The notes: a model not told the origin generated them from the sequence alone. A DNA stretch of 55,762 nt from Myxococcus sp. CA023 (GCF_010998615.1 NZ_JAAEAH010000065.1:1-55762), one strand, 5' to 3'. Numbered from the stretch's first letter, positions 44,095-53,483 are shown. Program-made: numbers and translations.

Positions 44095-45861
44095 CTATGC
44101 CTCCTCCGACAGCGCCGAGTCTCCGAAGAGCGCCTTCTTCGTCTGGTACATCGCCTTGCGAGCCGAGGTGAGGACCTCCAATGGCTGGTTCTTGTCCTCC
44201 ACCACCGCCTGCAACAGCTTGTAGCCCTGGATGGAGCACGCGCCGCCCAGGCCGTGGATGGCCAGCAGCTTGTCCTCCAGCACGCGCTTCTTGTTGAGCA
44301 GCGAGGGCTTCGTCGCGAGCATCTGCTGCATCATCGACAGGGCGCCCGGGGTGCCCGTGGAGCCGATGGCCGCGTACACCGCGGCGCGCTCGTCGGGCGT
44401 CTTCTTGTCGAAGCCGGGCTCCCGCACCAGGCGCATCAGGTCCGCGTAGCCCTTGTCGCGGTCGAACTCCGGCAGCAGCTTCGCCGCCAGCATGCGCACC
44501 TGGGAGATGGAGTCCGTGAGTGCGTCCGCGATGATGCGCCGGGCCTCGCCCGTGCGTCCGCGGCCGATGATGTTGAGCACCTCCAACTTCACCACCAGGT
44601 TGGGGCTCTTGAGCACCTGGCCGAACATCTTCACCCGGTCCGGGTGGTTGCTCTTCTCCAGGATGTAGACCATGTCGCGCACTGTCTGCGGCCGCTCTGA
44701 CATCAGCCGCGCGACGAAGGGCTCGGGCACCTCGCGCGCGAAACCCGCGAGGGCGTCACAGAGCAGGGTGCGGTTGTCGGCGACCTCGATGCTCTCCAGC
44801 ACCGACAGCAGGGGGATGATGGAGTCCCGGTCCAACACCTGGAGGTAGCGCGACACGTCCGCGGGGTTCTTCGGTCGCGTCGACTTGAGCGACTCGCCCA
44901 CCCGCATCAGTCGCTGCTCCTCGCCCATCTTGTGGAGGAAGTTCTCCAACATCTTCGCCAGGTCCTCGCTGCCTTCGCGCTGGGACAGCGCGCGCAGCTT
45001 GAGGACGATCTGGTTGATGGTGCCGAAGTCGTCCTGGAGGAGGAGCATGTCCAGCAACTGCACGAAGATTTCCTCGAGCAGAGACGCGTCATCCACGCCG
45101 CCTTCCACCACCTGGAACACGGCGCTCACCAGCTTGGGAAACAGCCGGGCGTTCTCCTCCTCGGAAACTTCGCGCTGCAGCTTCGCCTTCAGCTCGTCCG
45201 AGGCATGCCGTCCACCCACCACGAGCCCGCGAATCTGCTCCACGCCGTCCAGCTTGGCGTCCAAGTCCTCCGCGGACACGCGCGCGAAGCGCAGGTAGTC
45301 ATCCGAGTTCGTCTGCAGGCGCGAGTAGAGGTAGCCCACCACCTTGTCCACCTCGACCTGCACTTCCTCCTCGCTGGCGTTCTCCATGGAGAAGCCTTCC
45401 ACCACCACGTACTCCACGTGCTCCATGCTCGCGCGCCACAGCTGCGCCAGCACATCCTCCGCGCCGCGCTCCGGCTCGGACAGGGCGATGAGCGTGAAGG
45501 TGGTCAGCTCCTCCACCGTGAGACCCGGGCGGAAGATGAGCTGCCGGATGCCGTCGCGGAAGAACTTGTAGGGCAGCGGGGTGTCCTCGGAGAACAGCGA
45601 CTCACCGAGGAGCAGGAAGTTCTGCTGCTCCACCTTCATCGACAGGGGACCGAACTTGTCGGTGTAGGAGGCAATCGACTCGAGCGCCTTCCCGAGGAAC
45701 TCCGGGAAGCGCGACTCGTTGTGGCGATACATCCCGATCTGCTTGATGCCCTTGAGCAGGTGGAAGGCGAACGTCTTCGCCAATTCAACCTTCTCGCGTG
45801 CCTCAGGCGAAAGCTGGGGCTCCGCGTTGGATTCTTGGATGGCTTTAGGGGGGTGGGCCAT
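44095..45861 (-). CDS. HEAT-like protein sharing a module with the HD-GYP gene
   Basis: Start ATG 45861 (MAHPPKAIQES) gives 588 residues; TTG 45873 is a weaker choice. Residues 23-127 match the N-terminal module of the next gene: MYRHNESRF (44-52), FLLLGESLF (82-90), LTVEELTTF (114-122). The middle (130-330) is charged helical, and residues ~330-588 are HEAT/Armadillo-like helical repeats such as ILEKSNHPDRVKMFGQVLKSPNLVVKLEVLNII. No TM helix or signal. Likely a scaffold paired with the degenerate HD-GYP protein, transcribed in one operon. Confidence 0.82.
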   Translation of the reverse strand: MAHPPKAIQESNAEPQLSPEAREKVELAKTFAFHLLKGIKQIGMYRHNESRFPEFLGKALESIASYTDKFGPLSMKVEQQNFLLLGESLFSEDTPLPYKFFRDGIRQLIFRPGLTVEELTTFTLIALSEPERGAEDVLAQLWRASMEHVEYVVVEGFSMENASEEEVQVEVDKVVGYLYSRLQTNSDDYLRFARVSAEDLDAKLDGVEQIRGLVVGGRHASDELKAKLQREVSEEENARLFPKLVSAVFQVVEGGVDDASLLEEIFVQLLDMLLLQDDFGTINQIVLKLRALSQREGSEDLAKMLENFLHKMGEEQRLMRVGESLKSTRPKNPADVSRYLQVLDRDSIIPLLSVLESIEVADNRTLLCDALAGFAREVPEPFVARLMSERPQTVRDMVYILEKSNHPDRVKMFGQVLKSPNLVVKLEVLNIIGRGRTGEARRIIADALTDSISQVRMLAAKLLPEFDRDKGYADLMRLVREPGFDKKTPDERAAVYAAIGSTGTPGALSMMQQMLATKPSLLNKKRVLEDKLLAIHGLGGACSIQGYKLLQAVVEDKNQPLEVLTSARKAMYQTKKALFGDSALSEEA

Positions 45862-46019
45862 GCTGTCACCCAAGCCTAACCCGATTTTGGACGGCTACCC
45901 AGGAGACGGCCCGTAGCAGTCTCATGGCTTGGGTGTCGTCCCCGTGACGGGGCATGAGAATGACGGGGATTCCCGGTTGTGTTGCCACATGCGTCATCCG
46001 CCGGAACGGGGCGACGTCC

Positions 46020-46355
46020 ATGGCTCGGTTGCTGACGTGCTCGCTATTGCTGGTTTCGTTGACGGGGTGCTTCCGGATGAGCCTCCGTTCCGGAGCGCCG
46101 CGCGGAGGAGCGCCCGAAGAGCAGACCGGAGTGAGCCTGGTCGCCGGACTGACGACCTCGAATGTGGTGACGCCGGAGTGCCAGCACGGCTTCTCCCGCG
46201 TGGATGTGTATTGGCCGTGGTGGGGCCCCGTCGTCTTCGCGGCGACCTTCGGCGTCGTCGCGCCGCTGCGCACGGAGTACGTGTGCGCGGATGCCGCGGA
46301 TGCCGCTGGCCTCGTGCCGCCCGAGCCCGTGCCGTCCTCCCACTCGCCGCTCTGA
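46020..46355 (+). CDS. Bor/Iss-like lipoprotein
   Basis: A 111-residue lipoprotein from ATG 46020 with lipobox LTGC (Cys17). The mature part has the Bor-family pattern: VVTPECQHGFSRVDVYWPWWGPVVFAATFGVVAPLRTEYVC, close to the TLGIYTPLEARVYC end of phage lambda Bor and plasmid Iss, which confer serum resistance in E. coli. The open frame reaches upstream to 45954. It stands alone, divergent from the HEAT-like gene and convergent with the OPT transporter. Role in a non-pathogen unknown. Confidence 0.72.
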   Translation: MARLLTCSLLLVSLTGCFRMSLRSGAPRGGAPEEQTGVSLVAGLTTSNVVTPECQHGFSRVDVYWPWWGPVVFAATFGVVAPLRTEYVCADAADAAGLVPPEPVPSSHSPL

Positions 46356-46382
46356 GCGAGACGGCCCGGGTGGGTGCTCGCC

Positions 46383-46490
46383 GCCTCCTGGACGGGGTTT
46401 CAGGAGGCACGCCGCACCCGCCCTGGAAATGAGCGAGGCGGCGAGGATTGCTCCTCGCCGCCCCGGGTGTCTCAGCGGTGTTTCACCCGG
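46383..46490. terminator. Cluster of three perfect inverted repeats
   Basis: Three stems in a convergent gap: GCCTCCTG (46383-46390) with CAGGAGGC (46401-46408); GGCGGCGAGGA (46437-46447) with TCCTCGCCGCC (46452-46462), 11 bp, loop TTGC; CCGGGTG (46463-46469) with CACCCGG (46484-46490). Bidirectional termination between the lipoprotein and OPT genes is the simplest reading. Confidence 0.55.
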
Positions 46491-46518
46491 CCTCCAGGAG
46501 GAGGCCCGGGCACGTGGC

Positions 46519-48984
46519 CTACGCCTCCTTCTGCGGCGGCGGGGACACGGCGGCGCTCGGGCCCTTGAGGGCGGAGCGCAGCAGGAACAGCGTCAGGCCG
46601 GCGAAGAAGAGCAGGCCCCAGAGGTTGGACCACAGCGGGTGGGCGTGCTCGCTCTCGCCTACCATGTTGAGGAAGCTGCCCAGGCCGCCATGGTTGCCCA
46701 GCAGGGCAGGCAGGTTCAGCGCGCGGGTGCCTGCTCCGTCGGTGACGATTTCCAGGAAGGCGATGAGCACTCCCGCGATGGAGCCACCGGCGATGAAGCC
46801 GGAGGAGAGCAGGGTGCCCGGCGAGAAGTCGGACTCGCCGCCGCGGATGCGGTCCACGAAGTAGCGCACCATGCCGCCCACGAAGAGCGGCGCGCTGCTG
46901 CTGATGGGCAGGTACACGCCCACCGCGAAGGGCAGGGAGGACACGCCGCACAGCTCCAGCATCAGCGCGATGAAGACGCCAAGGAGCACCAAATCCCACG
47001 GCAGCTTCTGGGTGAGGATGCCGTCGATGATGAGCGAGAACAGCTGCGCCTTGGGCGCCGCGTAGCGCGTCAGCTGCTGGCCTTCGTAGACGCTGATGCG
47101 GCCGCCGATGCCCGGGTCCACCACGTACTGGATGGTGTCGGACTCATCGGGCAGGTACTTGCCCGCGGGCACCACCGTGTCCGCGCCGCGCACGTAGCCT
47201 TCCTTGTACGTGCGCTCCGGTCCGTCCGTGACGGTGCCCAGGTCCGCCACCTTGATGGGGGCGCCGCTGGGAACGTTGAGCGTCACCGCGCCCAGGTCCT
47301 GCGAGGACACGTCGCGCCAGCTGCGCAGCTCCATCGCGCCGCTCTGCGTGTTCAGCTCGTAGCCCTGCGCCCAGACGGCCTTGCGCAGCGCTGCCTCGTC
47401 CAGGCCGCGGGCCGCCATCGTGTCGGCGGAGACGGCCCAGGGGAAGGTGTGCTGGACGCGCGTCTCGTCGGAGAACTCCGTCACCTTCACTCCCGGGTGG
47501 GGCTCGGGGATGGTGACGGTGGCGCCGCGGTTGAGCGTCACCAGCACCAGGCCGATGAACATCGCGCTGGTGAGCACACCGACGAACAGCGCCAACTGCT
47601 GGCGCCGGGGCGTGCCGCCCACCAGGAAGGCCGTCTTGAGGTCCTGCGCGGTGGTGCCGCCGTTGGACGCGGCGATGCCGACGATGGCCGCCGTGGTGAG
47701 GGCCATGAAGCGGTCCTCGGACGACGTCCAGCCCATGAGCAGGTAGACGAGGCAGGTGATGAGCAGCGTGGCCACCACCATGCCGGAGATGGGGTTGGAC
47801 GAGCTGCCAATCTCACCGGTGATGCGCGCGCTCACCGTGACGAAGAAGAAGCCGAAGATGACGATGAGGACGGCGGAGATGAAGTTCACCTCCAGCGGCG
47901 GCGCCAGCCAGATGGCCAGCACCAGCAGCGCGCTGCCACCCAGCACCACGGTGATGGGCAGGTCCTGCTCCGTGCGCAGCAGCTGCGGCATGGCGCCCTG
48001 GCCCCGCGACGCCTTCAGCGACTCCAGGCTGCGCTTGAAGGCCCCGATGATGGTGGGCAGCGAGCGGATGAGGCTGATGAGACCGCCCGTCGCCACCGCG
48101 CCCGCGCCGATGTAGAGCACGTACGCATTGCGAATCTGGTCCGGCGACATGTCCCGGATGAGCTGGCCGTTGTGCATCAGCAGCGGCGTCTCCAGCCCGC
48201 TGCCGAAGAACGAGATGGCCGGGATGAGGATGAGGTAGCTCAGCACACCACCGGCGAAGGTGATGGCCGCCACTCGGGGGCCGATGATGTAGCCCACGCC
48301 CAGCAGCTCCGGGCTCACCTCGGTGGAGACGGTGGCGCTCTTGAGCCCCTGCAGCGGCGTGCTCAGCACCTCGCGGAACAGCTTCATGCCGGAGTAGGCG
48401 AGCTTGTAGACGCCGCCCACCACGAAGCCGGTGATGACGGTGCGGGCGTTGGTGCCGCCCTGCTCGCCGACGATGAGCACGTCCGCGCTGGCGGTGCCCT
48501 CCGGGTAGGGCAGCTTGCCGTGCTCCTGGACGATGAGGCCCTGGCGCAGCGGAATCATCATCAGCACGCCGAGCACGCCGCCCAGCGCCGCCGTGAGGAA
48601 GGCGTGGGTGAGGCTGATGTCGTAGCCCAGCAGCAGCAGGGCGGGGAGCGCGGCGGCCACACCGAAGGAGATCGACTCGCCGGCCGAGCCCGTCGTCTGG
48701 ACGATGGTGTTCTCCAGGATGCTGGAGTTGCCCAGGGCCCGGAAGATGGCGATGGAGAGCACCGCGACGGGAATGGACGCGGAGACCGTGAGGCCCACCT
48801 TGACGGCCAGGTACACGGACGAGGCGGCGAATACGATGCCCAGCACCGAGCCGAGCACCAGGGCTCGTATCGTCATCTCCGCCGGAGACTTGTCGGGGGG
48901 GACGTACGGGGTATGGGCGACTGTCGCGAGCATTTGCGCGATCGGGACGCGATCCTCGGAGAGCGGCGGCGAACCGTGGGCCAA
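46519..48984 (-). CDS. OPT-family transporter
   Basis: OPT (oligopeptide/YSL) proteins import peptides or metal chelates. The 821-residue protein has about 15-16 hydrophobic segments and family motifs: KSPAEMTIRALVLGSVLGIVF at the start, YDISLTHAFLTAALGG, LPYPEGTASADVL near residue 158, and SNGGTTAQDLKTAFLVGG in the second half. A non-membrane insertion of roughly 120 residues lies at about 495-640 (PHPGVKVTEFSDETRVQ to YAAPKAQLF). Single gene, start ATG 48984, 160 bp upstream of the sigma factor's end; substrate not predictable. Confidence 0.92.
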   Translation of the reverse strand: MAHGSPPLSEDRVPIAQMLATVAHTPYVPPDKSPAEMTIRALVLGSVLGIVFAASSVYLAVKVGLTVSASIPVAVLSIAIFRALGNSSILENTIVQTTGSAGESISFGVAAALPALLLLGYDISLTHAFLTAALGGVLGVLMMIPLRQGLIVQEHGKLPYPEGTASADVLIVGEQGGTNARTVITGFVVGGVYKLAYSGMKLFREVLSTPLQGLKSATVSTEVSPELLGVGYIIGPRVAAITFAGGVLSYLILIPAISFFGSGLETPLLMHNGQLIRDMSPDQIRNAYVLYIGAGAVATGGLISLIRSLPTIIGAFKRSLESLKASRGQGAMPQLLRTEQDLPITVVLGGSALLVLAIWLAPPLEVNFISAVLIVIFGFFFVTVSARITGEIGSSSNPISGMVVATLLITCLVYLLMGWTSSEDRFMALTTAAIVGIAASNGGTTAQDLKTAFLVGGTPRRQQLALFVGVLTSAMFIGLVLVTLNRGATVTIPEPHPGVKVTEFSDETRVQHTFPWAVSADTMAARGLDEAALRKAVWAQGYELNTQSGAMELRSWRDVSSQDLGAVTLNVPSGAPIKVADLGTVTDGPERTYKEGYVRGADTVVPAGKYLPDESDTIQYVVDPGIGGRISVYEGQQLTRYAAPKAQLFSLIIDGILTQKLPWDLVLLGVFIALMLELCGVSSLPFAVGVYLPISSSAPLFVGGMVRYFVDRIRGGESDFSPGTLLSSGFIAGGSIAGVLIAFLEIVTDGAGTRALNLPALLGNHGGLGSFLNMVGESEHAHPLWSNLWGLLFFAGLTLFLLRSALKGPSAAVSPPPQKEA

Positions 48985-49055
48985 GCAGGGGGCTCCTTCG
49001 AAGGGAAACCGGCTCTTTCTAGCAGGCCCCCGGCTGGCCGTGAAACAACACCCTC

Positions 49056-49091
49056 AAAAGGCAAGCGCCCCCGCCAGTAGGGCGGAGGCGC
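49056..49091 (-). terminator. Terminator of the sigma factor gene
   Basis: On the minus strand, GCGCCTCCGCC (from 49091) pairs with GGCGGGGGCGC (to 49065) over an 11-bp stem (one G-U), loop CTACT, followed by TTGCCTTTT (49064-49056). It lies 54 bp downstream of the sigma factor stop. Confidence 0.7.
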
Positions 49092-49144
49092 CTTGATGCG
49101 GGCCTGTCCCGGAATGCCGGGGCACTGGCCGGGGCAATCCCGGC

Positions 49145-50032
49145 TCACTGCTGGGCGGCGACGGCCTCGGGGTCCACCTCGGCCATGAGCGCGGCCAGCT
49201 CCGACTTGAGCTTGTCCTTGGCGCGAATCTCCAACTGGCGGGCCCGCTCGCGCGAGAAGCCGAAGTGCTCACCCAGCTCCTTGAGCGTCATGGGGCGCTC
49301 GTTCATGACGCGTTGCTCGATGATGAAGCGCTCACGCGGGTCCAGGCGCATCAGCGCGGTACGGACGCGGGCGTTGATGAGGCCCGCCTCCTCCTTGTCC
49401 GCGAACTCGTCGTCCTGCGGGGCCGCGGCGCTCACCACGAAATCCACGTGGCTGTTGCCGCCGTCCTCGCCCATGGGCGCGTCCAGCGACAGGTCACGGC
49501 CACCCATGCGCTGCTCCATCTCCCGCACCTCGCCCGGCTTCACGTGGAGCCGGCGGGCGATGTCATCCACGTTCACCGCCGCGTCACCGCTGCCAAACTT
49601 CTCCAACTCGCGGCGCGTGCGGGCCAGACTGAAGAACAGCTTCCGCTGCGCCTGGGTGGTCCCCAGCTTCACGAGCGACCAGCTCTTGAGGATGTAGTTC
49701 TGGATGTACGCGCGAATCCACCACACCGCGTAGGAGATGAGGCGGATGCCCTTGTCCGGATCGAACTTCTGCACGGCCTTCATCAGGCCGATGTTCCCCT
49801 CCTGGATGAGGTCGGACATCTTGATGCCGTATGAGCGGTACTCATAGGCGACCTTCACCACGAAGCGCAGGTTGGCCGTCACCATCCGGTGCCCGGCCGC
49901 CAGGTCGCCCTTGAGGAAGCGGCGAGCGAGCTCCTGCTCCTCCTCCACCTTGAGGAGGGAGTAGTGGTTGATCTCCGAGAGGTACATCGCCAGGGAGCCG
50001 GAGTTGGACGACTGCTCGGTGGATGCCTGCAT
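49145..50032 (-). CDS. RpoH-family (sigma32-type) sigma factor
   Basis: The 295-residue protein starts at ATG 50032 ([12 protein letters not shown]), with GGAG upstream. It has region 1.2/2 ([56 protein letters not shown]) with the Trp-rich 2.3, the RpoH box [10 protein letters not shown] at 129-138, region 3, and region 4 ([28 protein letters not shown]). Myxococcus has several RpoH-like sigma factors (SigB, SigC); the length suits that group, but I cannot say which this is. A frame to 50278 upstream is ignored. Its spacer of 431 bp suggests separate, regulated expression. Confidence 0.9.
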   Translation of the reverse strand: MQASTEQSSNSGSLAMYLSEINHYSLLKVEEEQELARRFLKGDLAAGHRMVTANLRFVVKVAYEYRSYGIKMSDLIQEGNIGLMKAVQKFDPDKGIRLISYAVWWIRAYIQNYILKSWSLVKLGTTQAQRKLFFSLARTRRELEKFGSGDAAVNVDDIARRLHVKPGEVREMEQRMGGRDLSLDAPMGEDGGNSHVDFVVSAAAPQDDEFADKEEAGLINARVRTALMRLDPRERFIIEQRVMNERPMTLKELGEHFGFSRERARQLEIRAKDKLKSELAALMAEVDPEAVAAQQ

Positions 50033-50463
50033 GAATGATTTCTCCGACAGTGAGCCTCGCGGTGAGGCTGGGATGGATGGATTTCGTCTGACAACGTGAC
50101 GAAGGGAGCTTGAGCAACAGAAATGCCAACCTGCCCCGAAGGGCCATTCCCAATGTCTGCGAGGGGTTGGCGTGCTCCAGCGGCGTGTACAGCGCCGCAA
50201 TCCTGTAACCGTTACGTCGCACCGGCATGAATCGCCGGATGCGCTAGCTGTAGGAGCTTCAGAACTGTTCGCATTCAAGCCTCCCGGGGGCTGCGCAGGG
50301 CCGTGCTCCCTGTGAGGGCGCGGCCATTGGAGCGATGCCCGTCACACGACGTGGCCGCCCGCGGGAAAAGGCGTAACGACGCCTCAGGCCGCTGACACAC
50401 CCGGGCCGCCGGCACGCGCGGTGGGCGGCCTGGCGGTCAGGCGCGAGGACCGAGGTCTGGGTG
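50033..50463 (-). other. 431-bp spacer upstream of the sigma factor
   Basis: No gene seen. It contains the terminator at 50366-50384 (see next), and inverted repeats GCGGCG/CGCCGC (50180-50198), CCGGC/GCCGG (50222-50238) and GGCCGCC/GGCGGCC (50404-50430). The remaining ~300 bp (50033-50350) must include the sigma gene promoter; no convincing -35/-10 pair was found. A minus-strand frame from TTG 50278 crosses it but looks noncoding. Confidence 0.5.
50366..50384 (-). terminator. Terminator of the transglutaminase operon
   Basis: On the minus strand AGGCGT (50384-50379) pairs perfectly with ACGCCT (50374-50369), loop CGTT, followed by TTT giving a CCTTTT run. It is 80 nt beyond the stop of the transglutaminase gene. 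Confidence 0.55.
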
Positions 50464-52518
50464 TCAGGAAGCGCGCGCTTGGGGCGGGCGAGTGCCCTCG
50501 CTGGCGACGCGCTGGGACTCCGTGAGAACAGCGCGTCTCAAGTCCGTCAGCAGCCGCGTAGCCTCTCCCTGTTGGAGCGGACGACCGCCGAAGCGGGCTT
50601 CCAGGTAGCGCCGGGCGACGGGCGTCAGGGCGGGGGACAGCGGGTGTCGCTCCCGGGCAAGCCGGGCGTCCAGTGCTTCCAGTGTCTCACCGTCGACGCG
50701 TGTGATTCGCGCGGAGGCGAGCTGCGCCTCCACCGCGTCCGCGAAGCGCGTGGCCTCCAACGGCCGCTCACGCGACAGGAACTGCGTCAGCAACCGCCAG
50801 GCGGTATAGGCCGCGGCGGCCGCGAGCAGCGCGGCACCAAAGGCCCGGGGGGGCGGCGCGCGGCTGGGCGGCTCGTTCTTCTTCGGGATCTCGTGCGAAC
50901 GAGTGAGCGAGCGGACGACCGTCAGCTGATCGCGGAAGTTGTAGTCCAGGACGACGTCACGCCACTGCGACTCCACGACTTCATAGAAGTTGATGAGCTG
51001 CTCCAGCAGGCGAGGGGACTGGCTCGCGCGGTGGGCCGGCGGCGTCGCGTCCACGGTGATGAAGCCGCGCCCCGGCACCAGCACGTGCGTCCAGGCATGC
51101 GCATCACCCGCGCGGACCACGTAGCCGCCCGTCACGCGCTCGCCGCCGAAGAAGCCGGTGGCCAGCCGCGCCCGCATGCCCTGGGTGCGCAGCATCAACG
51201 TGAGCGCAGTGGCGAAGTGCTCGCAGTGGCCCTGCTTGCGCTGGAAGAGGAAGTCGGCGACCGGGTCCGGCACGTCGCCGCTCAACTCCAGCGTGTAGCT
51301 GTATTCGCGTTGCAGCCACGCGGACAGCTTCCGCGCGGCGGCCAGCGGGTCGCGTTCGCCATTCAGCACCCGCGCGGCGGTCTGGCCGACGCGGATGTCC
51401 AGTCCCTCCGGCAGCGACAGCAGGGCATCCTGCTCCTCCGGGGGCAGGTCCTGGACGTCGTCGCCACTGGCACCGGGCGGGAGGCTGTAGGCCTCATATG
51501 AATAGGAGATGCCGGAGTCGCGGAAGCGCACCTCGCCGCCGCCCAGTTCGTGGATTTGCGTGCGCCGGGAGCCCATCTGTGTGTTGGCCACGGCGTTGCC
51601 CAGCCGCGAGGGCGTCTCCAGCGCCACCAGCGTGCGCGCGCCGTACGCGGGCATCAGCTCCACGTGCTGGTGGACCAGGTTCTTCTGACCCGGCCGCAGC
51701 GTCGTCATGAACTCGGAGCCGTCGCTGGTGGCGCGCGCGTTGGACCACTCCATGCCGTCGAAGACGTCATAGGTGCGGCCCACCCAGTACGCGTCGAGCG
51801 CTTCCTTCTCCGGGTCCGGGGTCAGGGTGGCGCGCAGCACGATGCGCGGGTTGCCCTTGATGGTGCCCGCGCCGCCCAGGCGCACGGTGTTGGAGAAGCC
51901 CGCGGTGGCCACGCCCAGTCCGGGCGAGGCGCTGGGGCCAATCATGTTCCAGTTGAGGCGGGGGAAGAGGACGAAGAAGGCCACCGCGCCCACCACGGCG
52001 AAGCCCACGCCCATGGCCAGCGGGCCCATCACCGCGCGCACTGGCACCGGCTCGCCTTCGGGGACCGCGGACTCCACCACGCCCAGCGCCAGGGCGATGC
52101 TGGCCAGCACGCCGAAGAGAATCAGGAAGAGGCCGTAGATGAGCTCGCCGGAGAGCGCCGCGCCGCCCGCGACCATCAACAGGCCGGACAGGTGGACCTG
52201 TCCGTCGGTGGCCGCGTCCGGCGTGGACAGCAGACGTTGCGCGGAGATGAGGCCGGCGAAGGCACAGGCCGCCACCACCAAGTTGAGCGAGCCCGCGAGC
52301 ACGTTCGTTCCCAGCGTCAGCGCCACGGCCAGCAGCAGCAGCGCGGTGAGCTTCACCCGGTTGGCGAAGGGGCGCCGCCCCGCCAGCGCGATCACCAGGG
52401 CCACGCCGTAGAGGACCAGCGACCAGATGGGGAGCTGGCCCGACACCGCCATGGAGGCGAAGGCGAACCCGGAGCCCAGGTCTCGCAGCACCAGCCTCAG
52501 CCGCGTGCCCTTCCTCAT
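50464..52518 (-). CDS. Transglutaminase-like membrane protein (TgpA type)
   Basis: The 684-residue protein has an N-terminal set of six or so TM helices (residues 20-220, DUF3488-like), a periplasmic transglutaminase-fold domain, and a last TM helix at about 555. The catalytic triad is readable: Cys in GHCEHFATALTLMLR (near 430), His in DAHAWTHV (near 474), Asp in VDATPPAH (near 489). In this family the triad may be used as protease-like or transglutaminase. Its start overlaps the DUF58 gene end by 4 bp (52515-52518). Last gene of the MoxR operon. Confidence 0.9.
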   Translation of the reverse strand: MRKGTRLRLVLRDLGSGFAFASMAVSGQLPIWSLVLYGVALVIALAGRRPFANRVKLTALLLLAVALTLGTNVLAGSLNLVVAACAFAGLISAQRLLSTPDAATDGQVHLSGLLMVAGGAALSGELIYGLFLILFGVLASIALALGVVESAVPEGEPVPVRAVMGPLAMGVGFAVVGAVAFFVLFPRLNWNMIGPSASPGLGVATAGFSNTVRLGGAGTIKGNPRIVLRATLTPDPEKEALDAYWVGRTYDVFDGMEWSNARATSDGSEFMTTLRPGQKNLVHQHVELMPAYGARTLVALETPSRLGNAVANTQMGSRRTQIHELGGGEVRFRDSGISYSYEAYSLPPGASGDDVQDLPPEEQDALLSLPEGLDIRVGQTAARVLNGERDPLAAARKLSAWLQREYSYTLELSGDVPDPVADFLFQRKQGHCEHFATALTLMLRTQGMRARLATGFFGGERVTGGYVVRAGDAHAWTHVLVPGRGFITVDATPPAHRASQSPRLLEQLINFYEVVESQWRDVVLDYNFRDQLTVVRSLTRSHEIPKKNEPPSRAPPPRAFGAALLAAAAAYTAWRLLTQFLSRERPLEATRFADAVEAQLASARITRVDGETLEALDARLARERHPLSPALTPVARRYLEARFGGRPLQQGEATRLLTDLRRAVLTESQRVASEGTRPPQARAS

Positions 52519-53483
52519 GCCGCCTCCTCGTCACCGCGAGGGCGCTCGTGCCCCAGCCACGCCAGCGCCCGCAGCAGGCGCCGCTCCTGGGCCGTGCCCG
52601 CGGCGGGCCGGATGCGCTCCTCCGGCGTGTCCAGGCCCACCTCGTGGCCTTCTTCGATGAGCCGGCGGGCCAGCGCGGCCACTTCCTCGCAGCGGCGCTC
52701 GAGCGCTTCCGCGTCGAGCCCGTTCGCCACCGTCAGCACGAAGGTGCGCCGCTCCTCGTGCTCGCGCTCCACCCGCAGCAGCTTCCCTGCGGAGGCGCTC
52801 TTCATCCAGTGGATGCGCCGGGCGTCCTCACCCGGCGCCAGCTCGCGCAGGCCGCTCAGGTCCCCGTTGCCGTCATTGCGGCGGGGGTTGCCCGCGTCAC
52901 CCACGGGGCCTTGCTCCGGCGCGCCCGGGTCCTGACAGGCGTAGGTCCGCCGCGGGTAGATGAGCAGCGTGCTCTCCAGCGGAAAGGTGCGCGTCTTGGC
53001 GAACAGCCCCAGCGGCCAGGTGGTGGTGACACGCACGCCCGTGAGCCGCACGGGCCCGCGCTGGGGCGCGGTGAGGTCCGCGCGCACGACGTGGTCCACG
53101 CCCGTGGGCAGGTAACCCACGCCGCCCGCGCCGGTGAGCGGCGAGTCCGCCTCTGACAGCGTGAGGGCGAAGGCGTGGCCCTGACCGCGGGAGATGGCCC
53201 ACCGGAAGGCGAAGGGCTCCTGGGCGAAGGCCGCGTCCGCGCCCACGCGCCGCACCGACAGGTAGCGCAGGCAGCGCTCGGACAGGACGCCCGACACCAC
53301 CACCATGCTCAGCAGCAGGCCCAGCAGCAGGTAGAGGAGGTTGTTGCCGGTGTTGAGCGCGCCCAGGCCCACGCCGAACGTCACCACCAGATAGGTGCGT
53401 CCGATGCGCGTCACCTTGAGGGTGCGCGGCGGGCGGAGCCGCGAGCGAACCCGGGCCCACCATGACGGCAGCCGGGGCTTCAA
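52515..53483 (-). CDS. DUF58 domain protein
   Basis: DUF58 proteins go with MoxR ATPases in many bacteria and often have von Willebrand A-like regions. The 322-residue product has two TM helices in the first 70 residues (YLVVTFGVGLGALNTGNNLLYLLLGLLLSMVVVSGVL), a beta-rich domain, the characteristic GLRELAPGEDARRIHWMKSASAGKLLRVEREHE motif near residues 210-240, and the vWA-like end. It overlaps MoxR by 4 bp and the transglutaminase gene by 4 bp, so the three are a translationally coupled operon. Confidence 0.9.
   Translation of the reverse strand: MKPRLPSWWARVRSRLRPPRTLKVTRIGRTYLVVTFGVGLGALNTGNNLLYLLLGLLLSMVVVSGVLSERCLRYLSVRRVGADAAFAQEPFAFRWAISRGQGHAFALTLSEADSPLTGAGGVGYLPTGVDHVVRADLTAPQRGPVRLTGVRVTTTWPLGLFAKTRTFPLESTLLIYPRRTYACQDPGAPEQGPVGDAGNPRRNDGNGDLSGLRELAPGEDARRIHWMKSASAGKLLRVEREHEERRTFVLTVANGLDAEALERRCEEVAALARRLIEEGHEVGLDTPEERIRPAAGTAQERRLLRALAWLGHERPRGDEEAA

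Noticed and set aside
46204..49080. 958-codon plus-strand open frame opposite the OPT gene
   Set aside because: Repetitive His/Arg/Gln/Ala composition typical of GC-rich reverse frames; the opposite strand encodes a clear OPT transporter.
50033..50278. N-terminal extension of the sigma factor to 50278
   Set aside because: Composition (Cys/Thr/Arg mixture) has no sigma-factor match and ATG 50032 has a good GGAG site.
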